In this document: one piece after another, positions 37,747 through 45,125 of the stretch
How the letters are laid out: the number at the start of each line of letters is the position of its first letter
How positions within the stretch are numbered: position 1 is the first letter of the stretch
Origin: Acidobacteriota bacterium
GTDB taxonomy: Bacteria; Acidobacteriota; Terriglobia; 20CM-2-55-15
Direction of reading: 5' to 3'
Assembly (NCBI GenBank): GCA_003223875.1
Contig: QHWY01000099.1
Location: forward strand, 1 to 45,135
Length of the DNA: 45,135 nt
Position numbers and translations under genes: made by a program
The notes under the pieces: generated by a model
Seen by the model: the letters and a program-made list of their open reading frames with translations, nothing else
Told to the model about the DNA's origin: nothing
The model's database searches: none

Positions 37747-38043
37747 ATGAAATTGGAATGGATTTCTCGGTTGGAACACTTCCTGGAACGTAATGATTTC
37801 GGTAAGAACTGGGATGGAGCTTACCAGGACGCTGTGCCTATCCTCCGTCAGTTTTTTCATCGGGAAGGTTTCCGCACGCAGATCACGAGCGAATGGGAAT
37901 CGCCCTCCCGGAACGCGGAATTGGTCGCGACAAAGCAATCGCTGACTGTCCGGATCCCCTGGGCCGAAGACTACAACGGCAAATCGTTGGTTGATCTCAA
38001 CGCACTCGAAGTCCAATCGCAACGCCATCAAGCAGCCGAATGA
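37747..38043 (+). CDS. Small ORF coupled to HAD hydrolase gene
   Basis: A 98-residue protein (MKLEWISRLEHFLERNDFGKN start) that I do not recognise. It is charged and soluble, with one clear helical N-terminus and a mixed remainder (VRIPWAEDYNGKSLVDLNA). Its TGA overlaps the ATG of the HAD gene as ATGA, and its start is 24 bases from the divergent DUF1015 start, both of which favour a real gene. The ribosome binding site is weak. A longer frame to 37597 is rejected because it crosses the DUF1015 start. Confidence 0.5.
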   Translation: MKLEWISRLEHFLERNDFGKNWDGAYQDAVPILRQFFHREGFRTQITSEWESPSRNAELVATKQSLTVRIPWAEDYNGKSLVDLNALEVQSQRHQAAE

Positions 38044-38732
38044 TCGGCAGGAAATTTCGTGCCGTGCTTTTCGATGCTGCCGAGACCTTGTTCACAACAC
38101 GCGGTAGTGTTGGCGAAATCTACGGCAGCATCGCCCGCCAATACGGATCGACGGCCCCCTCAGGAGCTATTCAGGCGGCCTTCGCGCGGCAATTTCGCGG
38201 TGCCGGTCCACTATCGGTCAAAGACCAGAAACGATGGTGGAAGGACGTCGTGTATCACGTCTTCAGCGAGGTCGGCATGGTTGACAACTTCGAGCAATTT
38301 TTCGATCAAGTGTACGAAAGGTTTCGAGGTTCCGAAGCTTGGGTCCTCTTCCCAGAGACAATCGAAACGCTCACCGAACTAAAGCACTCTGGACTCAGGC
38401 TCGGTGTGATTTCAAATTTCGATAACAGGATATATTCCGTGATGCAGAGCCTCGATATTCTGCGGTTTTTCGACACTGTGACTCTTTCGAGCGAAACCGG
38501 TTATTGCAAGCCGGATCGGGAAATTTTCAATGCGGCCGTCCGAGCCCTTGATGTGCCCGTCTCCGACATCCTCTTGGTAGGTGACAGCCTGCACGATGAT
38601 GTCGAAGCGGGAATAGCGGCAGGTTTGAATGCGGTCTTAATCGACCGCGGTCGTCGGTATCCCGAAGTCCGACATGTTCCGCAGATTTTTTCCCTCAAAG
38701 ACATCTTACCTCTGGTCACAGATCGGCCTTGA
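38040..38732 (+). CDS. HAD-like hydrolase, HDHD3-like
   Basis: A 230-residue HAD-fold protein. Motif I is LFDAAETLF: the nucleophile D12 is present, but the +2 general acid is alanine (A14). Motif II is the Ser of GVISNFD, motif III the Lys of GYCKPDREIF, and motif IV LLVGDSLHDDVEAG. The DAxxTL form is seen in HDHD3-like proteins, in which normal phosphatase activity is uncertain. It overlaps the upstream 98-residue ORF by ATGA. The iscR-like promoter begins right after its stop. Confidence 0.85.
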   Translation: MIGRKFRAVLFDAAETLFTTRGSVGEIYGSIARQYGSTAPSGAIQAAFARQFRGAGPLSVKDQKRWWKDVVYHVFSEVGMVDNFEQFFDQVYERFRGSEAWVLFPETIETLTELKHSGLRLGVISNFDNRIYSVMQSLDILRFFDTVTLSSETGYCKPDREIFNAAVRALDVPVSDILLVGDSLHDDVEAGIAAGLNAVLIDRGRRYPEVRHVPQIFSLKDILPLVTDRP

Positions 38733-38766
38733 TTTTTGTGCCGCAAATCCTTAGAGTTATATAAGT

Positions 38767-38783
38767 CCGACTAAAATGGTCGG
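38767..38783. promoter_or_regulatory. Predicted IscR-type operator in the isc promoter
   Basis: An inverted repeat CCGAC-N7-GTCGG. With its flanks (ATAAGT before, GGATTA after) it resembles the type 1 IscR site, whose core is GACTnnnnnAGTC between ATA/TAT ends. It lies 30 bases before the iscR-like ATG (38813) and overlaps an AT-rich TATATAA at 38758-38764 that could be the -10 element, so binding would block the promoter. AGGAAAGG at 38797-38804 is the ribosome binding site. Autoregulation is inference. Confidence 0.7.
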
Positions 38784-38812
38784 GATTACAAGCCATAGGA
38801 AAGGCGTACTTG

Positions 38813-39211
38813 ATGTTTCGGCTATCGAAAAAGTCTGATTACGGCCTGATTGCCCTGAAACATTTGGCTCAACACAATGAAGAATCCATCAGTGCCCGAG
38901 AGATAGCCGCTCAGTATCACATTCCCGCCGAGTTGCTGGCTAAGGTATTGCAAAGATTAGTGCGAAAAGGGTTACTGGTATCGCAACAAGGCATCAACGG
39001 AGGGTATGTACTGGCGAAAGATCCAGCAAGCATCTCCATTGTTGATGTGGTCGAGGCCTTGGAGGGACCGATTTCAATAACGCCATGTGAGCGTGGCGAT
39101 GATTGCCAGCAATTGCAGATGTGCTCGGTAAGGGATCCTTTGTTGAAGATCAAAGCAAAAGTCGTGAGGGTATTGGGAGACACTTCGATTTACGAACTCG
39201 CGACGAGTTAG
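38813..39211 (+). CDS. iscR: Rrf2-family IscR-like iron-sulfur regulator
   Basis: A 132-residue winged-helix regulator. The MFRLSKKSDYGLIALKHLA start and the SISAREIAAQYHIPAELLAKVLQRLVRKGLL helices are the Rrf2 fold. C92, C98 and C104 match the positions of the three cluster cysteines in E. coli IscR, but the fourth ligand there, H107, is R107 here. It probably senses cluster supply and represses the downstream isc genes. I chose ATG 38813 over the TTG one codon upstream. Repeat D2 separates it from iscS by 147 bases. Redox or NO sensing is an alternative. Confidence 0.88.
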   Translation: MFRLSKKSDYGLIALKHLAQHNEESISAREIAAQYHIPAELLAKVLQRLVRKGLLVSQQGINGGYVLAKDPASISIVDVVEALEGPISITPCERGDDCQQLQMCSVRDPLLKIKAKVVRVLGDTSIYELATS

Positions 39212-39213
39212 AG

Positions 39214-39331
39214 GCGTGGGGGGACCGGCCGATGGCTATTAATGAGGCTGCGAAGCGGTGTACCAAATACAAGCCGGCCGCGCGAAGCGCAAGCCCGATA
39301 GGGTGCAGCCGAAACGGAAGACCCGACGCTA
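39214..39331. repeat. Intergenic palindromic repeat, copy D2
   Basis: It follows the iscR-like stop codon by two bases and shares with D1 the GCGTGGGGG-ACCGGCC start, GAGGCTGCGAAGCGGTGT (39244-39261), a core at 39280-39310 containing CCCGATAGGG, and the CCCGACGCTA end (39322-39331). The far right terminal arm of D1 is missing. It fills most of the gap between the regulator and iscS. Confidence 0.7.
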
Positions 39332-39358
39332 AAAGCGATTTAGAAGAGGAAACCCAAA

Positions 39359-40579
39359 ATGGTTAAGTTGCCGATTTATATGGACAATCACGCGACGACC
39401 CCGCTCGATCCGCGTGTGCTCGAAGCGATGATGCCGTACCTGACGGACCAGTTCGGGAATGCCGCAAGCCGCAACCACAAATTCGGTTGGGAAGCGGAAG
39501 AAGCCGTGGAAGAGGCTCGGAAGCAACTCGCTGCATTGATCGGCGCTGATGCGCGAGAGATTGTAATCACCAGCGGCGCAACCGAATCCGACAATCTGGC
39601 AGTCAAGGGCGTCGCCTGGATGTATCGCGAGAAGGGCAACCACATCATTACGGCGGTCACCGAGCACAAGGCCATCCTCGACACCTGTAAGCATCTTGAA
39701 AAGGAAGGATTTCGAGTCACGTTCCTCCCGGTCGACAATAGAGGGTTTGTTGATCTGGATGATCTGCGGAAAGCGATTACGGACAAAACGATCCTCATTT
39801 CGGTCATGACCGCCAACAATGAAGTCGGCGTGATTCAAGACATCAAAGCAATCGGCAAAATCGCCCGTGAGCGAGGCGTCCTGTTTCATACGGATGCGGT
39901 GCAGGCAGTCGGCAAGGTCCCGTTCAATGTGAATGAAATGAACGTCGATATTGCATCGCTGTCCGCTCACAAATTCTACGGTCCGAAGGGCGTTGGCGCT
40001 CTCTATGTGCGTCGACGCAATCCGCGTGTCCTGCTAACGCCGATCATCGATGGTGGCGGTCATGAGCGCGGCATGCGTTCCGGCACTCTGAACGTTCCAG
40101 GTATTGTTGGCTTCGGAAAAGCGGCACAGATTGCCCGAGAAGAGATGCCGAAGGAGTCGGCTGAAATGTTCCGTTTGCGAGAAAAACTGCGCACGACTCT
40201 TGAAAAAGAACTGGACGAGATCTACATCAATGGCGACCTTCAGAAGAGGCTGCCCGGCAATTTGAACATGAGCTTCGCCTATGTCGAAGGTGAGTCGCTG
40301 TTGATGGGAATTAATGATGTGGCGGTGTCCTCCGGATCTGCGTGCACATCGGCTAGTCTCGAGCCGTCCTACGTGTTAAAGGCACTTGGTGTGGGGGAAG
40401 ACCTTGCGCATACATCGATCCGCTTCGGAATCGGCCGGTTCAATACGGAGGAGGAAGTGGATTACGTGGCCGGTCGTGTGATCGAGGTGGTTCGCCGGTT
40501 GCGTGAATTGTCCCCATTATATGAGATGGCAAAAGAGGGAATCGATTTGAAATCGGTCCATTGGGCCACGGAAGCTTAA
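39359..40579 (+). CDS. iscS: Cysteine desulfurase IscS
   Basis: A PLP enzyme that takes sulfur from cysteine and passes it as persulfide to IscU. The 406-residue protein starts [17 protein letters not shown]. The PLP lysine is K205 ([11 protein letters not shown]) and the persulfide cysteine is C329 in [17 protein letters not shown]; these are K206 and C328 in E. coli IscS. The C-terminal tail ([15 protein letters not shown]) fits group I IscS that binds IscU. A ribosome binding site AGAGGA stands before the ATG at 39359. Confidence 0.97.
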   Translation: MVKLPIYMDNHATTPLDPRVLEAMMPYLTDQFGNAASRNHKFGWEAEEAVEEARKQLAALIGADAREIVITSGATESDNLAVKGVAWMYREKGNHIITAVTEHKAILDTCKHLEKEGFRVTFLPVDNRGFVDLDDLRKAITDKTILISVMTANNEVGVIQDIKAIGKIARERGVLFHTDAVQAVGKVPFNVNEMNVDIASLSAHKFYGPKGVGALYVRRRNPRVLLTPIIDGGGHERGMRSGTLNVPGIVGFGKAAQIAREEMPKESAEMFRLREKLRTTLEKELDEIYINGDLQKRLPGNLNMSFAYVEGESLLMGINDVAVSSGSACTSASLEPSYVLKALGVGEDLAHTSIRFGIGRFNTEEEVDYVAGRVIEVVRRLRELSPLYEMAKEGIDLKSVHWATEA

Positions 40580-40618
40580 AAGCATGCTGAAAAACTATTC
40601 CGGACATTGTAGCTCCAC

Positions 40619-40691
40619 TGTAGGTGCGGTCTATGACCGCACGTATTTCTTTGATTCTAGGAAGAACGGGCGCTCATAGAGCACCCCTACA
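40619..40691. repeat. Paired-hairpin repeat between iscS and iscU
   Basis: Two 24-base hairpins in inverted orientation: 40619-40642 (arm GTGCGGTC, loop TAT) and 40668-40691 (GGGCGCTC/GAGCACCC, loop ATA). Both carry TGTAGG outward and TCTATGA in the middle when read from their own end, so they are related repeat units facing each other. The sequence differs from the A/B/C/D elements. The whole is 73 bases and lies 39 bases after iscS. Confidence 0.75.
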
Positions 40692-40720
40692 GGTCGACGC
40701 TTAGGAAAGAGGAGAATCGA

Positions 40721-41113
40721 ATGGCATATTCAGACAAGGTAATCGATCACTACAACAATCCGCGTAACGTCGGCTCGCTATCCAAGGAGGATCCCAATGT
40801 GGGTACCGGACTGGTTGGAGCGCCGGAATGCGGTGACGTGATGAAACTTCAGATTAAAGTTAACGAAGAGTCCGGAGTCATCGAGGACGCCAAGTTCAAG
40901 ACGTTTGGCTGCGGCAGCGCGATAGCTAGTTCCAGCTTGGCGACCGAATGGGTCAAGGGCAAGACTTTGGCTGAAGCCCTCGCAATCAAAAACACCGATA
41001 TCGTCAAAGAGCTTAGCCTTCCGCCGGTGAAGATCCACTGCTCGGTTCTTGCCGAAGATGCGATCAAAGCCGCGGTCACAGATTGGAAGAAGAAGCACGA
41101 AAACGGGGAATGA
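40721..41113 (+). CDS. iscU: Fe-S scaffold protein IscU
   Basis: A scaffold on which [2Fe-2S] clusters are assembled before transfer. The 130-residue protein has the three ligand cysteines C37, C64 and C107, plus D39 in ECGDVM and H106 beside the last cysteine. LPPVK at 100-104 is the motif recognised by HscA. The strong ribosome binding site AGGAAAGAGGAG precedes the ATG. The gene follows the paired-hairpin repeat and is 21 bases upstream of iscA. Confidence 0.97.
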   Translation: MAYSDKVIDHYNNPRNVGSLSKEDPNVGTGLVGAPECGDVMKLQIKVNEESGVIEDAKFKTFGCGSAIASSSLATEWVKGKTLAEALAIKNTDIVKELSLPPVKIHCSVLAEDAIKAAVTDWKKKHENGE

Positions 41114-41134
41114 GTGAGGACTGAACAGTAAGGA

Positions 41135-41461
41135 ATGGCTATTGAGATCACAGATAAAGCCGTCGAAGAAGTTCGGCGGATGATGCAGAAAGAAGGCGTC
41201 CAGGCCGCCGGCTTACGTGTCGGCGTGAAGGGCGGAGGATGCTCGGGTCTTTCCTATAACCTGACGTTCGAAAGCCAGTCCCGCACGGGTGACAAGGTGT
41301 TCGAGCGGGAGGACGTCAAGCTGTTCTGCGATTTGAAGAGCTACATTTACCTGAACGGAACTGTTCTGGACTACGATAGCGGACTGATGGGAAAAGGATT
41401 CGTCTTTATGAATCCCAATGCTAAAAAGAGTTGCGGCTGCGGCAGCTCATTTTCGACCTAA
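41135..41461 (+). CDS. iscA: A-type Fe-S carrier IscA
   Basis: A 108-residue carrier that accepts clusters and delivers them to apoenzymes. The three family cysteines are C36 (KGGGCSGLSY) and C100 and C102 in the C-terminal SCGCGSSF. The length and fold are those of HesB/IscA proteins. AAGGA stands before the ATG. A repeat-derived segment with a core copy (41513-41543) follows before hscB. Confidence 0.96.
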   Translation: MAIEITDKAVEEVRRMMQKEGVQAAGLRVGVKGGGCSGLSYNLTFESQSRTGDKVFEREDVKLFCDLKSYIYLNGTVLDYDSGLMGKGFVFMNPNAKKSCGCGSSFST

Positions 41462-41512
41462 GGCGTTTATTAAGCCCCGCTATGGATGACGTCGAATCCA
41501 CGAGGCCGTCCC

Positions 41513-41543
41513 CGCGCAGCGCAAGCGCGACAGCGCGCAGCCT
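41513..41543. repeat. Divergent core copy between iscA and hscB
   Basis: A 31-base segment of CGCGCAGCGCAAGCGCGACAGCGCGCAGCC type, matching the core of elements A-D at the GCGCAAG-CGCGACAG-CGCAGCC spacing. No long flanking arm is visible, so this may be a degraded or solo copy. The surrounding gap (41462-41595) holds nothing else I recognise. Confidence 0.6.
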
Positions 41544-41595
41544 CAAGAGTCGAGTCAACGAAATCCAGAACGGCACTTAAATATCCTCTTTCAAC

Positions 41596-42123
41596 ATGGA
41601 CTACTTCGAGGTGTTTGGTTTGCCCCGGCAATTGGGCATCGACACCTTAGCTCTCGAAAAGGCGTTTCACGATCTGAGCCGCAAGCACCACCCAGATTAT
41701 TTTACAAGGGCATCTCCGTCCGAGAAGACGCAGGCCGTGCGCATGACTGCGCTGCTGAATGATGCCTACCGCACGTTGCGCCATCCGGTCCGGCGGGTTG
41801 AGTACCTGCTCAGTCTCTATGGGTTTAAACCCGACAGCAGCAAAGTCCCGCAGGCACTGCTGATGGAGGTTTTCGAAATCAATGAACAGCTCGAAGAAGT
41901 GAAAGCCGGAAAAGCTTCCGTTGAAGAAGCCGATTCGCTGCGAGCCCAGATCAAAGAAAAACGGGAGCGGTTCGATTCGCAACTCCAACAGGCCTCTCTC
42001 GAATGGGATGAACTGGTGAAAAGAGGCGAACCAGAAGCAAGGCTTAAGGAGCAACTGGGTAGACTGACTGAGATTTTGTCTGAGTCATCATATATACGGA
42101 ACCTTGAGAGAGAGCTGGAATAA
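41596..42123 (+). CDS. hscB: Fe-S co-chaperone HscB
   Basis: A J-type co-chaperone that brings IscU to HscA and stimulates its ATPase. The 175-residue protein has an N-terminal J-domain with HPD at residues 32-34 (KHHPDYFTRAS), the same position as in E. coli HscB, and a C-terminal three-helix domain (about 85-175) rich in charged residues that binds IscU. No clear ribosome binding site precedes the ATG. Repeat copy C begins two bases after its stop. Confidence 0.94.
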   Translation: MDYFEVFGLPRQLGIDTLALEKAFHDLSRKHHPDYFTRASPSEKTQAVRMTALLNDAYRTLRHPVRRVEYLLSLYGFKPDSSKVPQALLMEVFEINEQLEEVKAGKASVEEADSLRAQIKEKRERFDSQLQQASLEWDELVKRGEPEARLKEQLGRLTEILSESSYIRNLERELE

Positions 42124-42124
42124 A

Positions 42125-42281
42125 CTCCCCTCCTAAGTTAGGAGGGGAGCCGAGCCCGGAGGGCGAGGCGGGTGGTTCCAATAGGAACCACCCCGTCTGC
42201 TCGGACTTCTTTTGAGGCTTCGCCCTATTGGGCTCGCGCTTCGCGGTCCTCGCAGCCACCCCTCCTAACTTAGGAGGGGTG
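42125..42281. repeat. Hairpin-ended palindromic repeat, copy C (157 bp)
   Basis: Terminal hairpins at 42125-42149 and 42257-42281 share the CCCCTCCT/AGGAGGGG arm type but have AAGTT/AACTT at the turn; the inner 21 bases of the two ends are perfect reverse complements. Inside are a GGTGGTTCC/GGAACCACC hairpin, the CCACCCCGTC motif and a right core (42214-42245). It lies between hscB and hscA, and its right end is six bases before the AAGGAA ribosome binding site of hscA. Confidence 0.85.
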
Positions 42282-42298
42282 TTTTGAAGGAATAGATA

Positions 42299-44101
42299 AT
42301 GCCGAAGATTGTAGGAATCGATTTGGGAACCACAAACAGCCTGGTCGCGATTGTCGAAGATGGGACACCACGTGTGCTTCCGGGTCGAGACGGCAGCACG
42401 CTCGTACCGTCGGTCATCTATTTTGATGAGGGTGGAACCACCGTTGTCGGTAATCCTGCGAAGGAGAAAATGGTCGAAAAGCCTAAGAACACGGTCTTCT
42501 CGATCAAGAGATTCATGGGCAAAGGCATCGAGGATGTACGCGAAGATCTGCCTCTGCTTCCTTTCGAGGTCGCTCCCGAAAGCGAACACATCATCCGGCT
42601 GAAAATTTTCGGCCGTGATTACACGCCACCGGAGCTTTCTGCCTTTATTCTTCGTGAGCTGAAACATAACGCCGAAGCTACATTAGAGGAAGAGATCAAG
42701 AGTGCGGTTATTACGGTTCCCGCCTATTTCAATGACGCGCAACGCCAGGCGACAAAAGATGCTGGTCGCATCGCCGGCCTCGATGTCCTGCGGATCGTCA
42801 ACGAACCCACTGCGGCATCCCTTGCGTACGGTCTCGATAAGCGCAAACAAGGCACCATCGCTGTCTATGACTTCGGAGGCGGCACCTTCGATATTTCCAT
42901 CTTGAAATTGAGCGAAGGTATCTTCGAGGTGCTCTCAACGAGCGGCGATACGCATCTTGGCGGTGACGATATCGACGAGATCCTAATCCGTCTTGTGCTC
43001 GGCGAACTGAAGCAAAGACCCGATATTCACCAGCTCCAGGCCATTCGAAGAGCTGTTAACAAAGCGAAGGAAGAACTCTCCTCAGCCAATCGGGCAGACA
43101 TCACGGTTCAGGAACTGCAATATCGCCGTTCCATGACTCGCGAAGAATTCAACAAACTGATTGATCCCATTATCGAACGCACACTACGTCCCTGCCGTCA
43201 GGCTTTGCAGGACGCGAGTCTAAAGCCCACAGACATTGACGAAGTGGTGATGGTCGGCGGCTCCACTCGAATTCCTCTCGTCCGCCAGCGGGTTCAAGAA
43301 TTGTTTGGCCGAGTGCCCCACACGGAGTTGAACCCTGACGAGGTCGTCGCGCTTGGCGCGGCTGTCCAGGCCGATATTCTTGCTGGGAGCAAGCGCGACA
43401 TGTTGCTATTGGACGTGACGCCGTTGTCGCTAGGCATCGAGACGATGGGTGGAGTGATGTCGAAGATCATCCCCCGCAACTCGACTATTCCCGCATCTGC
43501 TACGGAGATGTTCACAACCTTTGTCGATGGGCAAACGAACGTCAAGATTCACGTTCTTCAGGGCGAACGCGAACTCATAAAGGATTGCCGCAGTCTTGCG
43601 CAGTTCGACCTCAAAGACATTCCGCCGATGCCGGCTGGTCTGCCTCGTATCGAAGTGAAGTTTCTGATTGACGCCGACGGCATACTCAGCGTCGCCGCAC
43701 AGGAGCAGCGGACAAATAAGTATCAATCGATCGAAGTAAAACCGACATACGGCCTGACGGATGAGCAGGTCGAACACATGATTCTCGAATCGTTCGAATA
43801 TGCGGAGGCCGACATCGAAGCACGGCTTGTCATCGAAGCACGAAATGAAGCCGAGACCGTCCTAAACGCAACGGCCAAGGGTATAGCCGACGAGCAATAC
43901 GCGAACATATCCGAGGAAGAAAAAGCGGAAATTGGCGCCGCAATCGCGCGCCTGCGCGAGGTGATGCGGACGAACGACCATCAAGTGATTCGCCAAGCTA
44001 TTGAAAGGCTGGGCAATGCCACGATGCATCTGGCTGAACTCATTATGAATGCTGCCATTTCGAAGGCGCTCAAAGACAAACGCGTGAGAGAGATCCAATG
44101 A
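42299..44101 (+). CDS. hscA: Fe-S chaperone HscA (Hsp70)
   Basis: A specialised Hsp70 that binds LPPVK of IscU and promotes cluster release. The 600-residue protein has the phosphate loop [12 protein letters not shown], the second phosphate motif [13 protein letters not shown] and the adenosine motif [13 protein letters not shown], followed by the substrate-binding domain (from about 375, [17 protein letters not shown]). Its length and position after hscB favour HscA over DnaK. It overlaps iscX by ATGA. Confidence 0.95.
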   Translation: MPKIVGIDLGTTNSLVAIVEDGTPRVLPGRDGSTLVPSVIYFDEGGTTVVGNPAKEKMVEKPKNTVFSIKRFMGKGIEDVREDLPLLPFEVAPESEHIIRLKIFGRDYTPPELSAFILRELKHNAEATLEEEIKSAVITVPAYFNDAQRQATKDAGRIAGLDVLRIVNEPTAASLAYGLDKRKQGTIAVYDFGGGTFDISILKLSEGIFEVLSTSGDTHLGGDDIDEILIRLVLGELKQRPDIHQLQAIRRAVNKAKEELSSANRADITVQELQYRRSMTREEFNKLIDPIIERTLRPCRQALQDASLKPTDIDEVVMVGGSTRIPLVRQRVQELFGRVPHTELNPDEVVALGAAVQADILAGSKRDMLLLDVTPLSLGIETMGGVMSKIIPRNSTIPASATEMFTTFVDGQTNVKIHVLQGERELIKDCRSLAQFDLKDIPPMPAGLPRIEVKFLIDADGILSVAAQEQRTNKYQSIEVKPTYGLTDEQVEHMILESFEYAEADIEARLVIEARNEAETVLNATAKGIADEQYANISEEEKAEIGAAIARLREVMRTNDHQVIRQAIERLGNATMHLAELIMNAAISKALKDKRVREIQ

Positions 44102-44316
44102 ACCAAGCATTGACCTGGACCAACCCCGAAGACGTTGCCATTGCCCTCGCCGATAAGTTCCCGGACACCGACCCATTAACGGTCCGCTTCACGGATCTAT
44201 ATAAGTGGGTCATCAATTTGGAAGGCTTCAAGGACGATCCCAAGAACTCGAATGAAAAGAAACTAGAAGCTATCCAGATGGCCTGGTATGAAGAGTGGCA
44301 GGATCGTAAAGGGTAG
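44098..44316 (+). CDS. iscX: IscX (YfhJ) small Fe-S assembly protein
   Basis: A 72-residue acidic protein. The segments [42 protein letters not shown] and [17 protein letters not shown] (quoted here as separate landmarks of the alignment) match IscX, which binds IscS and iron and modulates cluster formation. It closes the isc operon. The usual ferredoxin gene (fdx) between hscA and iscX in E. coli is missing, since hscA and iscX overlap by four bases. Confidence 0.93.
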   Translation: MNQALTWTNPEDVAIALADKFPDTDPLTVRFTDLYKWVINLEGFKDDPKNSNEKKLEAIQMAWYEEWQDRKG

Positions 44317-44326
44317 TAAATGACAA

Positions 44327-44566
44327 TTGAACGTTGAACATTTCTGGGAGATCGTCGCCAACCTGCGCGAATCCATTCTGTCCGAGGAGCAGGGGGATCT
44401 GTTCGAGCCTCTGGAAAAGAAACTAATTCAACTCGAAAACATTCACGAACTCGGCGAGCTGGCTGCGAGAACGTTCCCCGGCCGAACTAGCGACGAGCAG
44501 TTCACATATCACAAAAACAATAACGGTCTCGGTTGTGCCGATCTGGCGATTGCCATGCGTGACCGC
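44327..44566 (+). pseudogene. Ornithine cyclodeaminase-like C-terminal fragment
   Basis: About 78 residues resembling the C-terminal part of ornithine cyclodeaminase/mu-crystallin proteins: EEQGDLFEPLEKKLI, NIHELGELAARTFPGRTSDEQ and YHKNNNGLGCADLAIAMR. There is no room for the N-terminal substrate domain upstream, because iscX ends at 44316 and an in-frame TGA lies at 44321. At residue 78 the family sequence stops at the junction with the gene fragment on the other strand. It is truncated at both ends and unlikely to be functional. Confidence 0.65.
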
Positions 44567-45125
44567 CGTTGGACCCGGGGGTGATGCGGTTCATCTCGTC
44601 AAAGGAATCGTCGCCATTCTCGGCCTCCCAAAGGAAACCCGTCAGCGGATCGAAAGCCAGACCGAAGCCGTTGCGGCGGCCGTAAGAAAACATCTTATGG
44701 ACGTTCGCCAGAACCTCATTGAGTTGTGCAGACGTGAGCGTCACGCCGGCTTTCCTTTCGAGCTCGTCAATCTGATCAGCGGCCACACTGGCGAAGGGAT
44801 TGTCGCTTGGCGTCGTACCATCGGGATTGAGACGAAATATGCTGCCAGTCAGGTGGGCATCGTCGGGAGCCGGCCCGCCGAACTGATCATCGGGCTGCCC
44901 CGGCCCGAAGGGACCACTCGCCAGGTTCTGCAATTGACCGCGCCGGCCATTGTCTCCAATCTGGACGTAGAGCTTGCCGTCGGGGCCGAACAGGATCTTG
45001 CCGCCATCGTGGTTGCCTCGCATGGGCAAAGATTTCACTGCTCGGGGCAGACTTACCACCTGCTGATATGACAAAGCCGGCCGTGGCATTGGTCGCCACT
45101 CCAGTAGGCGACGACATGCCTCCAC
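44560..45125 (-). pseudogene. Glucose/sorbosone dehydrogenase-like fragment, partial
   Basis: About 190 residues of the GSDH/PQQ-dependent sugar dehydrogenase beta-propeller: RGNHDGGKILFGPDGKLYVQ, IGDNGRRGQLQNL, DDQFGGPAPDDAHLTGSIFR, and FGLAFDPLTGFLWEAENGDD followed by DEMNRITPGSNGG. The frame runs off the right edge, so the N-terminus is outside the window. On the left it loses family sequence at about 44560, the point where the plus-strand cyclodeaminase fragment ends. Family members are usually secreted, but no signal peptide is in view. Confidence 0.7.

Noticed and set aside
37723..38031. N-terminal extension of the DUF1015 protein
   Set aside because: The family start is at 37722, and the extension is antisense to the 98-residue ORF.
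39329..39970. Minus-strand open frame of 213 codons over iscS
   Set aside because: Shadow of iscS; no motif and no start signal.
29999..42281. CRISPR array
   Set aside because: Repeats are palindromic, unevenly spaced over kilobases and without regular spacers; no cas genes.
42044..42667. Minus-strand open frame spanning repeat C and the start of hscA
   Set aside because: It reads through palindromic repeat sequence and antisense hscA; not a plausible protein.
44535..45071. Plus-strand open frame of 178 codons at the right edge
   Set aside because: Antisense to sugar-dehydrogenase family sequence that is clearly coding on minus.
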